NCBI GenBank assembly: GCA_003554685.1 | Contig: PWHA01000334.1 | Location: 1 to 26,903 of the forward strand | DNA from: Halanaerobiaceae bacterium | GTDB taxonomy: Bacteria; Bacillota; Halanaerobiia; Halanaerobiales; Halarsenatibacteraceae | Reading direction: 5' to 3' | DNA: 26,903 nt | Part shown: piece after piece, positions 6,429 to 14,515 of the stretch | How the letters are laid out: every line of letters begins with the position of its first letter | Numbering within the stretch: position 1 is the first letter of the stretch | Notes under the pieces: generated by a model | The model's database searches: none | What the model saw: only the letters and a program-made list of their open reading frames with translations | Told to the model about the DNA's origin: nothing | Program-made: the position numbers and the translations under genes

Positions 6429-8486
6429 ATGCAAGAATGGCTAAAAAAACGAGCAATTAACCTGGCAGAACTGACACTGGTGGCCCACATTCTCGCCTAC
6501 CTGATTACGATAATCATCTTATTGGTTAGGTTGCCAGGAGATCAAGAGATCTTTACAGCTGCCACTTTGTTTATTGTTACTGTACTACCGGCTGCAATAT
6601 TTATTATACTTGACTATAATTTCTTGCAGAAAGACTACGGCCATAACGCTATCCTGGCTTGGAACATCATTAAATATGCAGCACTTTTCGTAATTATCAC
6701 CGTAGCGTTTACTGCTTATGGGTCTGAATATATGTGGGTTAAAGCCCCTCTTTACTTTCTGCCAGCAGCGCTTGCCTGCATTACCCTTGGCCAAAAGTGG
6801 GGAATGGCTTTTGCCGGGCTTGCTGTGGTAAGCATTAATTTTTTCTCGTTTAACCAAATTTCAACCGGGAACCTGGCTGCGGAAGCAACCCTGGTTCTCG
6901 GTATGATTTTTTTTCTTGTGACCTGGCTTCTGGGCGGAGCTATCGAAATTGAAAAGGAAACAACGAATCAGCTGGCTGCGATAACAACCGAACAGGAAGA
7001 GTCTAAAAAGCGGCTGGAAAAAGCACACAGGCGATTAGATGAAATAATTGAGTTTCTTCCCGACGCCACTTTTGTAATTGATCATAACGGTGTTGTAGTT
7101 GCCTGGAATAAAGCAATTGAGAAAATAACTTGTACATCTAAAGAATATATGATAGGTAAAAATAATTATGAATATTCCATACCATTTTATGGGGAGCGTA
7201 CCCCAATTCTGATTGATATGGTCATGATGTCCGGCATTGAATTCGAAAAACATAAAGATAAATACTATCCAATCGGTTGGGACGGAGATACGCTTTACGG
7301 CGAAGTTTTTATTCCTAACATAAATGATGGGAAAGGTGCTCATATTTGGGCTACAGCATCAAAACTGTATGATGACGACGGAAATGTCGTAGGGGCTATA
7401 GAAACCCTTCGGGATATTACCGAGCGCAAATTCTATGAAGAACAGCTAAAATTCTTAAGTTTGAACGATCAGCTTACCGGGCTTAATAACCGGGCCTATT
7501 TTGAAAATGAGCTGGACAGGTTAAATGAAAGCAGAGAATACCCCATTACCATCATTTCGGCTGATCTGGACAATCTGAAGCTTATAAATGACACTTTAGG
7601 TCATGAGAAAGGCGACGAGCTCTTGAAAGCTTGTGGAGAAGTCCTAACAAAATCGCTTCGAGGCTCGGATATTTTAGCTCGAGTAGGTGGAGATGAGTTT
7701 GCTGCTATTCTCCCCAGAACTGATAAAGTAACTGGAGAGGAGATTGTGAACCGCATACTTTCTCAAATAAAGCATTATAACCGGAACCGGAAGGAGCCGC
7801 TTCGCCTTAGTGTTTCTATAGGCCTGTCAACGGCTCAAAATGGTAGCTACATACTGCGGGAGACATTTAAGGAAGCTGATCATTTGATGTATCGTGACAA
7901 ATTACACCGGGGTTCTGGCACTGGTTACCAGATGATAGAATCGCTTGTAACTACACTCGGAGAAAGGGATTTTATTACCGAGGGTCATGCTCGGAGGTTG
8001 GAAAAATTATGCCTTAAAGTGGGAGAGGAAATAGGGCTATCCAAAAAACAGCTTTCAGACCTGACTCTTTTAGCCCAGATGCACGATCTGGGCAAGGTGG
8101 GTATTCCAGATCAGATCTTATTCAAGGAAGGCCCCCTTAATGATAGAGAGTGGGAAATTATGCGCCAGCATTCGGAAAAAGGCTACCGCATTGCTCTTTC
8201 TTCTGCTACTTTATCTGAAGTAGCAGAACTGATATTAAAGCACCACGAGCACTGGGACGGCAGCGGATACCCCCTGGGCATCAAGGGAGAAGAAATCCCT
8301 TTAGAATGCCGTATCTTAGCCATCGTTGATGCCTACGATGCCATAACCAGCGACCGGCCTTACCGAAAAGCGATGAGTATGAGAAAAGCGATCAAAGAAC
8401 TGAAAAAAAATGCCGGCTATCAGTTTGACCCCGACCTGGTAGAGGTTTTCTTATCAGTTTTAGACAGTGTTGAAGAGCAGTTATAA
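6429..8486 (+). CDS. Membrane PAS-GGDEF-HD-GYP protein (c-di-GMP synthase/phosphodiesterase)
   Basis: 685 residues. Five or six membrane helices (about 12-175) are followed by a coiled linker (178-205), a PAS domain (about 206-335), a GGDEF domain (about 345-500) and an HD-GYP domain (about 510-680). The diguanylate cyclase motif GGDEF is intact at 420-424. The inhibitory RxxD (RGSD) stands exactly five residues before it, so product inhibition is possible. The HD-GYP half keeps the metal ligands H552/D553, HHEH and GYP at 613-615. It could both make and break c-di-GMP, with the balance set by membrane or PAS input. It begins 24 nt after agrD with no terminator between, so it belongs to the Agr-like operon. 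That pairing suggests the peptide acts through this protein (inference). No LytTR regulator or AgrC kinase is nearby. A short, weak AGGGG precedes the ATG. Confidence 0.93.
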   Translation: MQEWLKKRAINLAELTLVAHILAYLITIIILLVRLPGDQEIFTAATLFIVTVLPAAIFIILDYNFLQKDYGHNAILAWNIIKYAALFVIITVAFTAYGSEYMWVKAPLYFLPAALACITLGQKWGMAFAGLAVVSINFFSFNQISTGNLAAEATLVLGMIFFLVTWLLGGAIEIEKETTNQLAAITTEQEESKKRLEKAHRRLDEIIEFLPDATFVIDHNGVVVAWNKAIEKITCTSKEYMIGKNNYEYSIPFYGERTPILIDMVMMSGIEFEKHKDKYYPIGWDGDTLYGEVFIPNINDGKGAHIWATASKLYDDDGNVVGAIETLRDITERKFYEEQLKFLSLNDQLTGLNNRAYFENELDRLNESREYPITIISADLDNLKLINDTLGHEKGDELLKACGEVLTKSLRGSDILARVGGDEFAAILPRTDKVTGEEIVNRILSQIKHYNRNRKEPLRLSVSIGLSTAQNGSYILRETFKEADHLMYRDKLHRGSGTGYQMIESLVTTLGERDFITEGHARRLEKLCLKVGEEIGLSKKQLSDLTLLAQMHDLGKVGIPDQILFKEGPLNDREWEIMRQHSEKGYRIALSSATLSEVAELILKHHEHWDGSGYPLGIKGEEIPLECRILAIVDAYDAITSDRPYRKAMSMRKAIKELKKNAGYQFDPDLVEVFLSVLDSVEEQL

Positions 8487-8654
8487 TCTGAACCCGGAGA
8501 AAAAATGGTAAGAGGTAATGACATTTATAAAACTGCTAACTTTTCAAGGAGATAATTTGATTGGTTTTAATGTCGTAGGCGAATATTTCCTACCGTTTTG
8601 GATTACCTAAAAAGCTTCGCTTTCTGCTTTGTTTTCCAGTTATTTTTCTTCTTC

Positions 8655-10115
8655 TTAACTTCCATTAGTGTCTGATATATCCCCGTCTATGTCTGGTACA
8701 TCACCGATTTTCCTACTCAGCTCTTCAAAACTTATCGGTTTGCCGAAACGGCTTAATATAAGCGTTAATATTGCTGGTATGACCAGGGCAACTGCGAAAG
8801 AAAGCAACAAATTACCCCTGGTGAACATTGGGTCGGGAAAGTACACGGCGCCGGCAAAAAGACCAATGGTTGTACTTAATGCAGCAGCCCAGCCCGGGAA
8901 ACGGCTCGAGTAAAGCCCATAAAGTAAGGGGACAAGGGCAGCAGCACAAACCAGGTCGGCGATAAAGAACAGGTAGAGTACGCCGTAGCCTTGAGAAGCA
9001 ACTCCAATAACCACCAAGCATATGAGGCCTGTTATAATCCGGGCATACATCTTTAAATTCTCCGGGCTGAGATCTTTCTTAAATCTTGCCAGGTCAACGG
9101 TAAGAATGTTGGCGATGCCATTAATTACCGTATCCGCGCTGCTCATTACCAGTGCTATGCCAAGCATAATTATTATTCCCACCATCCAGGATGGTGTTGC
9201 GGAAAGGATAACCTCGAACAAAGCCGCCGAAGGCATAGCAGGTTCTTCCAGCATAATCCACATAATCCCGAAAAACCCGGCAACCATCATGATCGGGATG
9301 ACAAGCAGTCCTGCCACCATAAATGATTTACGCACTGTTGAATCATCTTTGGCCGCAAATACACGTGACCAGAAGCCTGCATGAAATGCGTTGGCTGCAA
9401 TAACCGCTATTAATAAAGTTACCGCGAATTCCCATCCGCTCCGGTGGCCGAAGCCGAGTAAGTCCGGAGAAACTTCTTGGGCGCGCCCTATAATATCCCC
9501 AAAGCCGCCAAGAAAATATACTGCTGCAAAAAAGGCTATTAACAGGGCCGGGATCATGATTACAGCCTGGATAGTGTCAGTAAAAATAGAACCGCGTATT
9601 CCTCCGTAAGTTGTGTAGATTAATGTTCCGCCCCCTATTATTAAGGCAGTTAGCCACAGGGGTAGGCCGGTTATCAAATTGACCGCCAGGGCGATACCGG
9701 TTAACTCTGCAGCCAAGAAAATCGACATGTAAAAAATCGAACTTATTAAAGTGAGAATATACATTGGTATGCCATACCGGTAATACACAAACTCGGTCAA
9801 TGTAGAACCCCTGGGAGCAACTTTGCGCAATCTTGGGCCTATCACGGCAAACATCATCACGGCCAGTGCCTGGGCTACAGCATAACCTCCAAAAGCGAGC
9901 AAACCGCCCCAGGTGCCGGCTTCCGCCGGGCTGAATAAAATCCAGGCCCCCATAATCGATGCCAAAACGGTAGCCATGGCCACCCACGTGGTCAGGGTTC
10001 CTCGCGCAGTCAGGAACGAATCGACCGTTTTAAAGCGGTCCCGGGTTAAGTAAACATAAATAAGGGCCATAACGGTAAAAGCAACAGTTATAAAAATAAC
10101 CCAGAAGATCATCAT
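8655..10115 (-). CDS. Sodium/solute symporter (SSS family) under TPP control
   Basis: A 486-residue secondary transporter with about 13 membrane helices, of the SSS (PanF/PutP) family. The first helices, the unwound TM1-like stretch (ASIMGAWILFSPAEAG) and the sodium-site helix (MLGIALVMSSADTVINGIANILTVDLAR) are typical. Its leader is a TPP riboswitch with a terminator, so it is repressed by thiamin diphosphate. The cargo is therefore probably thiamin or a precursor such as the pyrimidine or thiazole moiety. SSS proteins in thiamin regulons have been called ThiV in comparative genomics. GGAAGGTG lies just upstream of the tandem ATGs at 10115 and 10112. No thiamin biosynthesis genes are next to it. 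Transport specificity is inferred from regulation only. Confidence 0.85.
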   Translation of the reverse strand: MMIFWVIFITVAFTVMALIYVYLTRDRFKTVDSFLTARGTLTTWVAMATVLASIMGAWILFSPAEAGTWGGLLAFGGYAVAQALAVMMFAVIGPRLRKVAPRGSTLTEFVYYRYGIPMYILTLISSIFYMSIFLAAELTGIALAVNLITGLPLWLTALIIGGGTLIYTTYGGIRGSIFTDTIQAVIMIPALLIAFFAAVYFLGGFGDIIGRAQEVSPDLLGFGHRSGWEFAVTLLIAVIAANAFHAGFWSRVFAAKDDSTVRKSFMVAGLLVIPIMMVAGFFGIMWIMLEEPAMPSAALFEVILSATPSWMVGIIIMLGIALVMSSADTVINGIANILTVDLARFKKDLSPENLKMYARIITGLICLVVIGVASQGYGVLYLFFIADLVCAAALVPLLYGLYSSRFPGWAAALSTTIGLFAGAVYFPDPMFTRGNLLLSFAVALVIPAILTLILSRFGKPISFEELSRKIGDVPDIDGDISDTNGS

Positions 10116-10138
10116 TATTGAGCACCTTCCTGTCCTAT

Positions 10139-10177
10139 AAAAAACCTTTACCTGCAGCTACAAGGTAAAGGTTTTTT
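10139..10177 (-). terminator. Riboswitch-controlled intrinsic terminator
   Basis: A 15-bp perfect stem (10139-10153 with 10163-10177) around a 9-nt loop ends in six U's when read on the minus strand. It lies between the TPP aptamer and the symporter's ribosome site, so it is the expression platform: bound TPP should favour termination. Confidence 0.88.
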
Positions 10178-10189
10178 AATCAAGCTTAA

Positions 10190-10281
10190 ACATTTCCTCC
10201 GCTGGCATTACCCAGATCAGGTCAAAGGGTCAGAACAAATCCAGTTCTTTCTCAGCCGGGTCACCCCAGCTCCCCTTGTTA
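10190..10281 (-). promoter_or_regulatory. TPP (thiamin diphosphate) riboswitch aptamer
   Basis: On the minus strand the hallmark blocks of the THI element appear in order. GGGGAGC is followed by a small stem, then CTGAGA (10255-10250), a variable arm, then ACCTGATCTGGGTAATGCC and AGCG (10222-10200). It lies upstream of a strong terminator and the symporter gene. Confidence 0.95.
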
Positions 10282-10298
10282 ATATTCAAGTTTTTTAA

Positions 10299-10327
10299 AG
10301 CATAGCACTTATGTACATTATTTTCAA
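10299..10327 (-). promoter_or_regulatory. Promoter of the riboswitch-symporter transcript
   Basis: On the minus strand TTGAAA (10327-10322) and TATGCT (10304-10299) are 17 bp apart. The start would fall near 10292, just ahead of the aptamer. Confidence 0.6.
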
Positions 10328-10389
10328 TCCTGTGTTATTGACTTATACCCAATAAGGCTGGCAGAGTTCTCGATGAGAGAGACTTTTTA

Positions 10390-11787
10390 CTAGCTTTCCA
10401 GGGAACTAAAAAGGGTATTGAATGATTCTGAAAGAGACGGGTGAGCGAACATTCCATCACGCATGATTGTATATGGAACATTACCAAGCATTGCGATCTG
10501 AAGTGCCGACATCAGCTCACCACCTTCAATCCCAAGGATAGCAGCTCCCAACAATCTGCCAGTAGTGGTATCCACAATTGCTTTCATCAGTCCCCGTGTT
10601 TCATCTGTTTCTATCGCTCTGGCCACCCAGCTCATGGGGATCTTCGCTACCTTGAAAATGTAACCCTTATCACTTGCTTCTTTTTCAGTCATTCCGATCC
10701 TGCCCAACTGGGGATCCATGAACACCACGTAAGGTAAAAGCCTGCCTGATATGTTCGTGTTATCGCCTTCTACCAAATTTTTGAGAAGAATTTGGTGATC
10801 ATCATAAGAGATATGGGTAAAAGCAGGGCCGCCGTTTACATCACCTATTGCGAATATGCCAGGCACTGTGGTTTCCAGCTGGTTATTTACCGGAATAAAT
10901 CCCTTCTTGTCCAGGGATATACCGGTCGCTTCTGGGTTTAGAAAAGAAGTATTTGGGTTGCGTCCTGTTGCCACTAACAAGTGGCTCCCTTCAAGCGTTA
11001 GTTCTTCTGCCCCTGTTTTAACAATCAAAACAATCCTTTCATTAGCTGGTTTATCAATTTTGGTTGTATCCGTACTGGTTAGTACATTAATGTCTTCCCC
11101 TTTTAAAATTTTCTCTATCTCTGCAGCTACATCCTGATCCTCCAGGGGTAAAAGTTGTTTGTTTCTTTGTATTATCGTTACTTCGCTGCCGAAACGGCGA
11201 AACATTTGCCCGAACTCCAGGCCGACGTAACCACCGCCGATTACCAGTAGATGTTCGGGTATTTTATCGATTTCCATAATCGATGTTGAGTCTAAGACGG
11301 TGGCGTTATCGAGCCCGGGTATTGGAGGTTTAGAAGGGCTGGTACCGGTATCTATTATTATTTTATCGGCTTTAATTAATTCACTCCCCCCACTTACGAG
11401 TTCTACTTCCAGCTGCTTCTTATCCACAAAACGGGCATTTCCTTCGATCAGGGAAACACCGGGAGTTGAAAGTAACAGGTTTCTTTTTCCATCTCTGAAA
11501 CTTTTAACAATATCATCTTTACGCTTAATTACCTTTGAAAGATCCACTGAGCAGGGTGCACAGTCTACGCCGTATTCCTTTGCCCTGCTGATCAGATGGG
11601 CGACCCTGGCTGAAGAGATCATTGTTTTGGTGGGGGTGCAACCCGAATTTATACAGGAACCTCCCACGTATTTACGTTCTACCACGGCAACACTCCACCC
11701 GTTATTAGCCAGAGCAACAGCAAGAGGAATGCCACCCTGTCCGGCGCCGACTACAATGGCGTCGAATGCCTTGATTTCATCATTCAT
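10390..11787 (-). CDS. FAD-dependent pyridine nucleotide-disulfide oxidoreductase
   Basis: 465 residues, a flavoprotein of the dihydrolipoamide dehydrogenase/mercuric reductase superfamily. The FAD-binding GAGQGG is at 14-19, the redox disulfide C45/C50 in GGSCINSGCTPTKT, the NAD(P)-binding GGGYVG near 184, the second FAD motif (VPGIFAIGDVNG) near 325, and the dimer-interface catalytic pair H449/E454 in HPSLSE near the end. The vicinal C-terminal cysteines and N-terminal metal-binding domain of true MerA are absent, and no lipoyl-enzyme genes are near. That argues against both MerA and a 2-oxoacid dehydrogenase E3. It could be a stress oxidoreductase like RclA, or act on another disulfide or quinone. 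It reads convergently with nothing and is followed by the TPP-controlled unit on the same strand. AGGTGC-type purines precede the ATG. Confidence 0.88.
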   Translation of the reverse strand: MNDEIKAFDAIVVGAGQGGIPLAVALANNGWSVAVVERKYVGGSCINSGCTPTKTMISSARVAHLISRAKEYGVDCAPCSVDLSKVIKRKDDIVKSFRDGKRNLLLSTPGVSLIEGNARFVDKKQLEVELVSGGSELIKADKIIIDTGTSPSKPPIPGLDNATVLDSTSIMEIDKIPEHLLVIGGGYVGLEFGQMFRRFGSEVTIIQRNKQLLPLEDQDVAAEIEKILKGEDINVLTSTDTTKIDKPANERIVLIVKTGAEELTLEGSHLLVATGRNPNTSFLNPEATGISLDKKGFIPVNNQLETTVPGIFAIGDVNGGPAFTHISYDDHQILLKNLVEGDNTNISGRLLPYVVFMDPQLGRIGMTEKEASDKGYIFKVAKIPMSWVARAIETDETRGLMKAIVDTTTGRLLGAAILGIEGGELMSALQIAMLGNVPYTIMRDGMFAHPSLSESFNTLFSSLES

Positions 11788-11837
11788 TTTGCCTGAGCAC
11801 CTCCATTTGAGAATATAATAAATCCCTTAAGTATCTA

Positions 11838-12038
11838 TTAACAAATGCCTATTTCCATTCCCGAAAAAAGTGGTGAGCCGGCCCGGTGCACAAAAACAGG
11901 AAGCCCTTTAGCAACATTATTATCTCTAATGATTCCACAGGGTCCTTCTGGGGATAAGCCTTGGCACATATCTTTAGTATTCCCTTTTATTATCTGGACT
12001 TTTAAAGGATAAACCTTCTTCAAATAATTGCTTAACAA
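11838..12038 (-). CDS. Small hypothetical protein or gene remnant
   Basis: A 66-residue reading frame from TTG 12038. It has protein-like composition, with motifs KGNTKDMCQG, EGPCGI and GSPLFSGMEIGIC, and three cysteines including the last residue. The frame stays open upstream for about 17 more codons without ATG/GTG, encoding an amphipathic stretch. This suggests the N-terminus of an older, longer gene has been lost. No ribosome site fits the TTG. I do not recognise the family. It may be a degraded gene. Confidence 0.3.
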   Translation of the reverse strand: MLSNYLKKVYPLKVQIIKGNTKDMCQGLSPEGPCGIIRDNNVAKGLPVFVHRAGSPLFSGMEIGIC

Positions 12039-12311
12039 GGGGATAATTAGCTTTTCCAGTAAAGTAATAATATCATGACCAAAAGTTGTAAATCAAGCTT
12101 AATTGACGCTCCAGGGGTATATAATCTGTTAAAAAGAAACCTGGGTAGGGTATGCTGCCAGGGATTGAAAATAGAGCATATCTTCATGTTTAAAGTAAAA
12201 TCAAATTCCTGATGATGTTTTTTGTTTCACCCAGAGCTATCGTGAACACCACTAGCTTTCTACATCGAAACCTGTACAGAGCATGAGCACATATAAAGGA
12301 GGTAAATAATA
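12039..12311. other. Non-coding stretch
   Basis: No gene seen. A TTGACG and a TATAAT lie on the plus strand near 12103 and 12120, but only 11 bp apart, too close for a sigma-A promoter. A strong ribosome site (AAAGGAGGT, 12296-12304) leads into the broken gene that follows. Confidence 0.5.
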
Positions 12312-12486
12312 ATGGCTCAAGAAAGTAATATTAACGGCTATTTAGATAAGAATAAGAGCTGCCACAGCCTCCGCCGAAGAAAAAGAGCTGGTGGAGGTGT
12401 TCGGTGAAGAATACAATGAATGCCGCAGAACAATGCCTGCTTTTATCCCGTTTATAAGAGTATTTCCACTCCGTGAAGGAGGTTAA
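12312..12486 (+). pseudogene. Broken gene ending in a methyltransferase tail (ICMT/PEMT-like)
   Basis: ATG 12312, behind a strong AAAGGAGGT, opens a frame that stops after 32 codons. From 12352 another frame carries the coding signal: EEKELVEVFGEEYNECRR followed by TMPAFIPFI, ending at TAA 12484-12486. That is the C-terminal signature of isoprenylcysteine carboxyl methyltransferase/phospholipid methyltransferase family membrane proteins (EE-EL-E-FGEEY-EY-V-FIP). The membrane helices and AdoMet site are gone. A deletion appears to have fused a foreign start to the last 44 codons out of frame. It opens a run of three damaged genes. Confidence 0.55.
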
Positions 12487-12491
12487 ACTCA

Positions 12492-12982
12492 ATGAAAGCA
12501 ACGCTCGTCGTGCTGGCCGTAGCCCTTTTAATACTGCTCATTAGTTTTTCCCCCTCCAGGTTTTCCAGGCGGTAGCGTTGGAGCCTACTTGGAAAGCAGG
12601 GGCGGCAAATACCCAGACTCAAGCAGAACAGTATTATTTGGAAATGCCTGCTGAATGCGAAAGGATTATGTGTGGGTTTGAAAATGGAGACGAAATGTAC
12701 CGGGAATGCAAAGCTATGGTAGAAGAGTTTTGTCCCGAATATGCACAGGGCCGCTCTTTGATGATCGGCAGGGGCATGATGAGCACCGGGGGCAGAAGCA
12801 AAATGTCCTTACATTACGCCACCGGATGCGTCACGCCCCAGGTTAAGCGATTTACAAACCCATATAGGAACTTTGAAAGGGGGTGCGCTGTAATGGTTGC
12901 ACGTATTCGCTTTTTCATCCCCAGAGTAGCTAATTGCAAAGAGGGGTGCAGTATCCGGTCCTGGGCATGGCCTCCAATTTAG
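12492..12982 (+). pseudogene. Frameshifted Cys-rich exported protein
   Basis: ATG 12492 follows GGAGG at 12479-12483 and encodes a clear signal peptide (MKATLVVLAVALLILLISF), but the frame stops at codon 28. The coding signal continues in a different frame: QVFQAVALEP leads into a hydrophilic domain with ECERIMCG, YRECKAM and EFCPEY, four cysteines in C-x5-C and C-x11-C-like spacing. The switch lies in the homopolymers T5/C5 at 12545-12554, a usual place for an indel or a sequencing error. The last 60 codons (after about 12800) have poor protein character and probably read out of frame again. Family not recognised. One corrected base would restore a secreted Cys-rich protein of at least 95 residues. 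Confidence 0.5.
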
Positions 12983-13121
12983 CCAAATTTAAGCCGTAAT
13001 ATGCGGAATTCTGTTTATCGTCGGGCTTGCAACGGAAGATAGCATAATCGGCGGCTACCTGATCAACTTTTTTGGACCATTGCCTCGCTTCTGGCGGCCT
13101 GGCGAGCGAAACTGGACGTAA
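12967..13121 (+). pseudogene. Small membrane protein with frameshift
   Basis: ATG 12967 starts MASNLAKFK, then stops. From 12993, one base back, a second frame gives a hydrophobic segment (AVICGILFIVGLAT), a second one (IIGGYLINFFGP) and a charged end (LPRFWRPGERNWT) before TAA 13119. Joined, they make a protein of about 51 residues with one or two membrane segments. No ribosome site is obvious. I do not recognise the family. Its position next to two other damaged genes supports decay. Confidence 0.35.
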
Positions 13122-13228
13122 TGGGTTCATTGTTGCACCTGAACGCTATATTACGTCAGCTTTATTAGCGAGATAAATCGAGTTTTAAGGGATGTTTTGG
13201 GTCAACAACAGGATGCCCCTCCCCCGGT

Positions 13229-13258
13229 TTGCAGGACACTGAGTTAAGAGACTATAAT
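13229..13258 (+). promoter_or_regulatory. Promoter of the Cys-rich protein/methyltransferase pair
   Basis: TTGCAG (13229-13234) and TATAAT (13253-13258) are 18 bp apart. GGAGGTG at 13267-13273 and the ATG at 13280 follow at once, giving a very short leader. Confidence 0.55.
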
Positions 13259-13279
13259 AATCTTGTGGAGGTGTAAGTT

Positions 13280-13639
13280 ATGTTAGAGAAATTCCTGTAT
13301 GGCTTCGGATATGCCATATCTCCTTTGCTCTTTCTCGGAGCTCGAACTCCTGCTTCCATCATGAAGCGGCTACGGCTTGGCTACCGCCTCTTGGGTGTAA
13401 AGATTTTACGGAAGAGCTCGATGTTAAACGGCGCAGAAAGGACAGAGTTTCTGTGCCCCTGGCGAAATTTGTTCGCCTCTTCTCTGGGTAAAAGATGGTT
13501 CTGTCATAATAAGATAGACCGGGCGGACGATGGCTGCGCCGCCTACCTGCAAAGACACAGAGGTATTTACTATCTCCGACCCCAGGCTTGTGAGAACTCG
13601 GAAAACTGCTATTCTGAGGTATCTGAGTTTGGAGGTTAG
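13280..13639 (+). CDS. Small cysteine-rich protein of unknown function
   Basis: 119 residues. The N-terminal 50 are basic and amphipathic (KRLRLGYRLLGVKILRK), perhaps membrane-associated. The C-terminal half has five cysteines (C59, C75, C86, C104, C110) in the contexts LCPW, FCHNKID, DGCAAY, QACEN and ENCYS, plus H76, which would suit binding of a metal or an iron-sulfur cluster. GGAGGTG is well placed before the ATG, and a good promoter lies upstream. The methyltransferase gene starts 4 nt after its stop, so the pair is an operon and the two products probably act together. No family was recognised. The intact frame and strong signals argue that it is real despite the decayed genes just before it. 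Confidence 0.75.
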   Translation: MLEKFLYGFGYAISPLLFLGARTPASIMKRLRLGYRLLGVKILRKSSMLNGAERTEFLCPWRNLFASSLGKRWFCHNKIDRADDGCAAYLQRHRGIYYLRPQACENSENCYSEVSEFGG

Positions 13640-13642
13640 GAG

Positions 13643-14506
13643 ATGAAGAAACGTATCGTAAACCAATTCTCCTGCCGCGGGCCTACCCGTCCCTACTGGC
13701 AAACGCTTAGGCTGCTGCCTTTCCTGGACGTTCGTCGCTTTCTCAACTTAGGTTGGACGCCATGGTATTTGCCGTTTTTTGTAGGATCGAGTCAACGGCG
13801 GTTGGCGTTGAAAGTTGGCAAAGAAATCCAGCAAAGGTTGACAAAGCATGGAGCTGTAAGGTTACTTGATGTGGGGTGTGGTCGAGGTGGACCCACAATC
13901 ATCTTTTCTATGGAATTCAACTTCCGCACAACGGGAATTGACTTGGTTCCTCACAACGTGAAGGCTGCCAGGGCTGAAACACGGAACAATTCCAGGCTTA
14001 ATTTCCTCGTGGCTGATGCACGCTCATTGCCCTTTCAGAACAGGTCATTTGAAGCTGCCTGCGGAATTGACTCTGTTCCCTATTTTGTTGATTTGGCCAC
14101 CTCATTTGGAGAAATAAGGCGGGTACTCAGGCCGCAAGGTCTTTGGGTTTTTTCCACTATTGTCCAAAGGGGTGGTTTGATCGCAGAGGAACACAAAAAA
14201 GTTAGCCACTTTGCTGAGCTCTGGGATTTTGCACCGCTTCAAACCAGAGACAGTTACATAGATATTCTCGGCGGGGAAGGGTTTAGAATAGAAAAGATTG
14301 AGGACTTGACGTTAGGAAGTATTGGCAGATACGTAAAGTGGACCTGGCTATACCTCTTTGTCCAGAAAACCTTTCTAAAATCGGTCATAAATTGGAGCTT
14401 GAATCGGAAGGACATCGATCCCCTCACCCTAAATAATCTAATCGAAGACACGTATCAAGCACTTGATTATCTGCGTCACTTGCTCTTTGTGGTGCGGAAA
14501 GCGTGA
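13643..14506 (+). CDS. AdoMet-dependent methyltransferase (class I)
   Basis: 287 residues. The class I Rossmann core starts near 70: LDVGCGRGG (75-83) binds AdoMet, D100 in the next strand (TGIDLV) holds the ribose, and VADARSLPF gives the adenine-side aspartate. GIDSVPYFVD and RVLRPQGLW are the usual post-I and motif III/IV elements of Methyltransf_11 proteins. The first 60 residues and the last 70, which are hydrophobic and rich in aromatic residues, are extra and may contact a lipid or membrane substrate. It is coupled to the Cys-rich gene (4-nt gap) and followed by a terminator, making a two-gene unit. Small-molecule methylation is likely; the acceptor cannot be told. Confidence 0.85.
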   Translation: MKKRIVNQFSCRGPTRPYWQTLRLLPFLDVRRFLNLGWTPWYLPFFVGSSQRRLALKVGKEIQQRLTKHGAVRLLDVGCGRGGPTIIFSMEFNFRTTGIDLVPHNVKAARAETRNNSRLNFLVADARSLPFQNRSFEAACGIDSVPYFVDLATSFGEIRRVLRPQGLWVFSTIVQRGGLIAEEHKKVSHFAELWDFAPLQTRDSYIDILGGEGFRIEKIEDLTLGSIGRYVKWTWLYLFVQKTFLKSVINWSLNRKDIDPLTLNNLIEDTYQALDYLRHLLFVVRKA

Positions 14507-14515
14507 GTCGTAGTG

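Noticed and set aside
8557..8610. 17-codon frame from TTG behind AAGGAGA, after the GGDEF-HD-GYP gene
   Set aside because: The ribosome site is good and the peptide hydrophobic, but 17 codons with a TTG start cannot be told from chance.
9022..9384. Plus-strand 120-codon frame inside the symporter gene
   Set aside because: Shadow of the minus-strand transporter, whose frame, motifs and riboswitch are clear.
10390..11787. Mercuric reductase (MerA), which would pair with the MerR-like gene
   Set aside because: The C-terminal vicinal cysteines and the N-terminal metal domain are missing, it is 3 kb away and on the opposite strand.
12103..12125. TTGACG and TATAAT pair, with a GGGGTAT half-site
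   Set aside because: The spacer is only 11 bp, and the GGGGTAT lacks its partner half, so neither a promoter nor a CsoR-type operator is supported.
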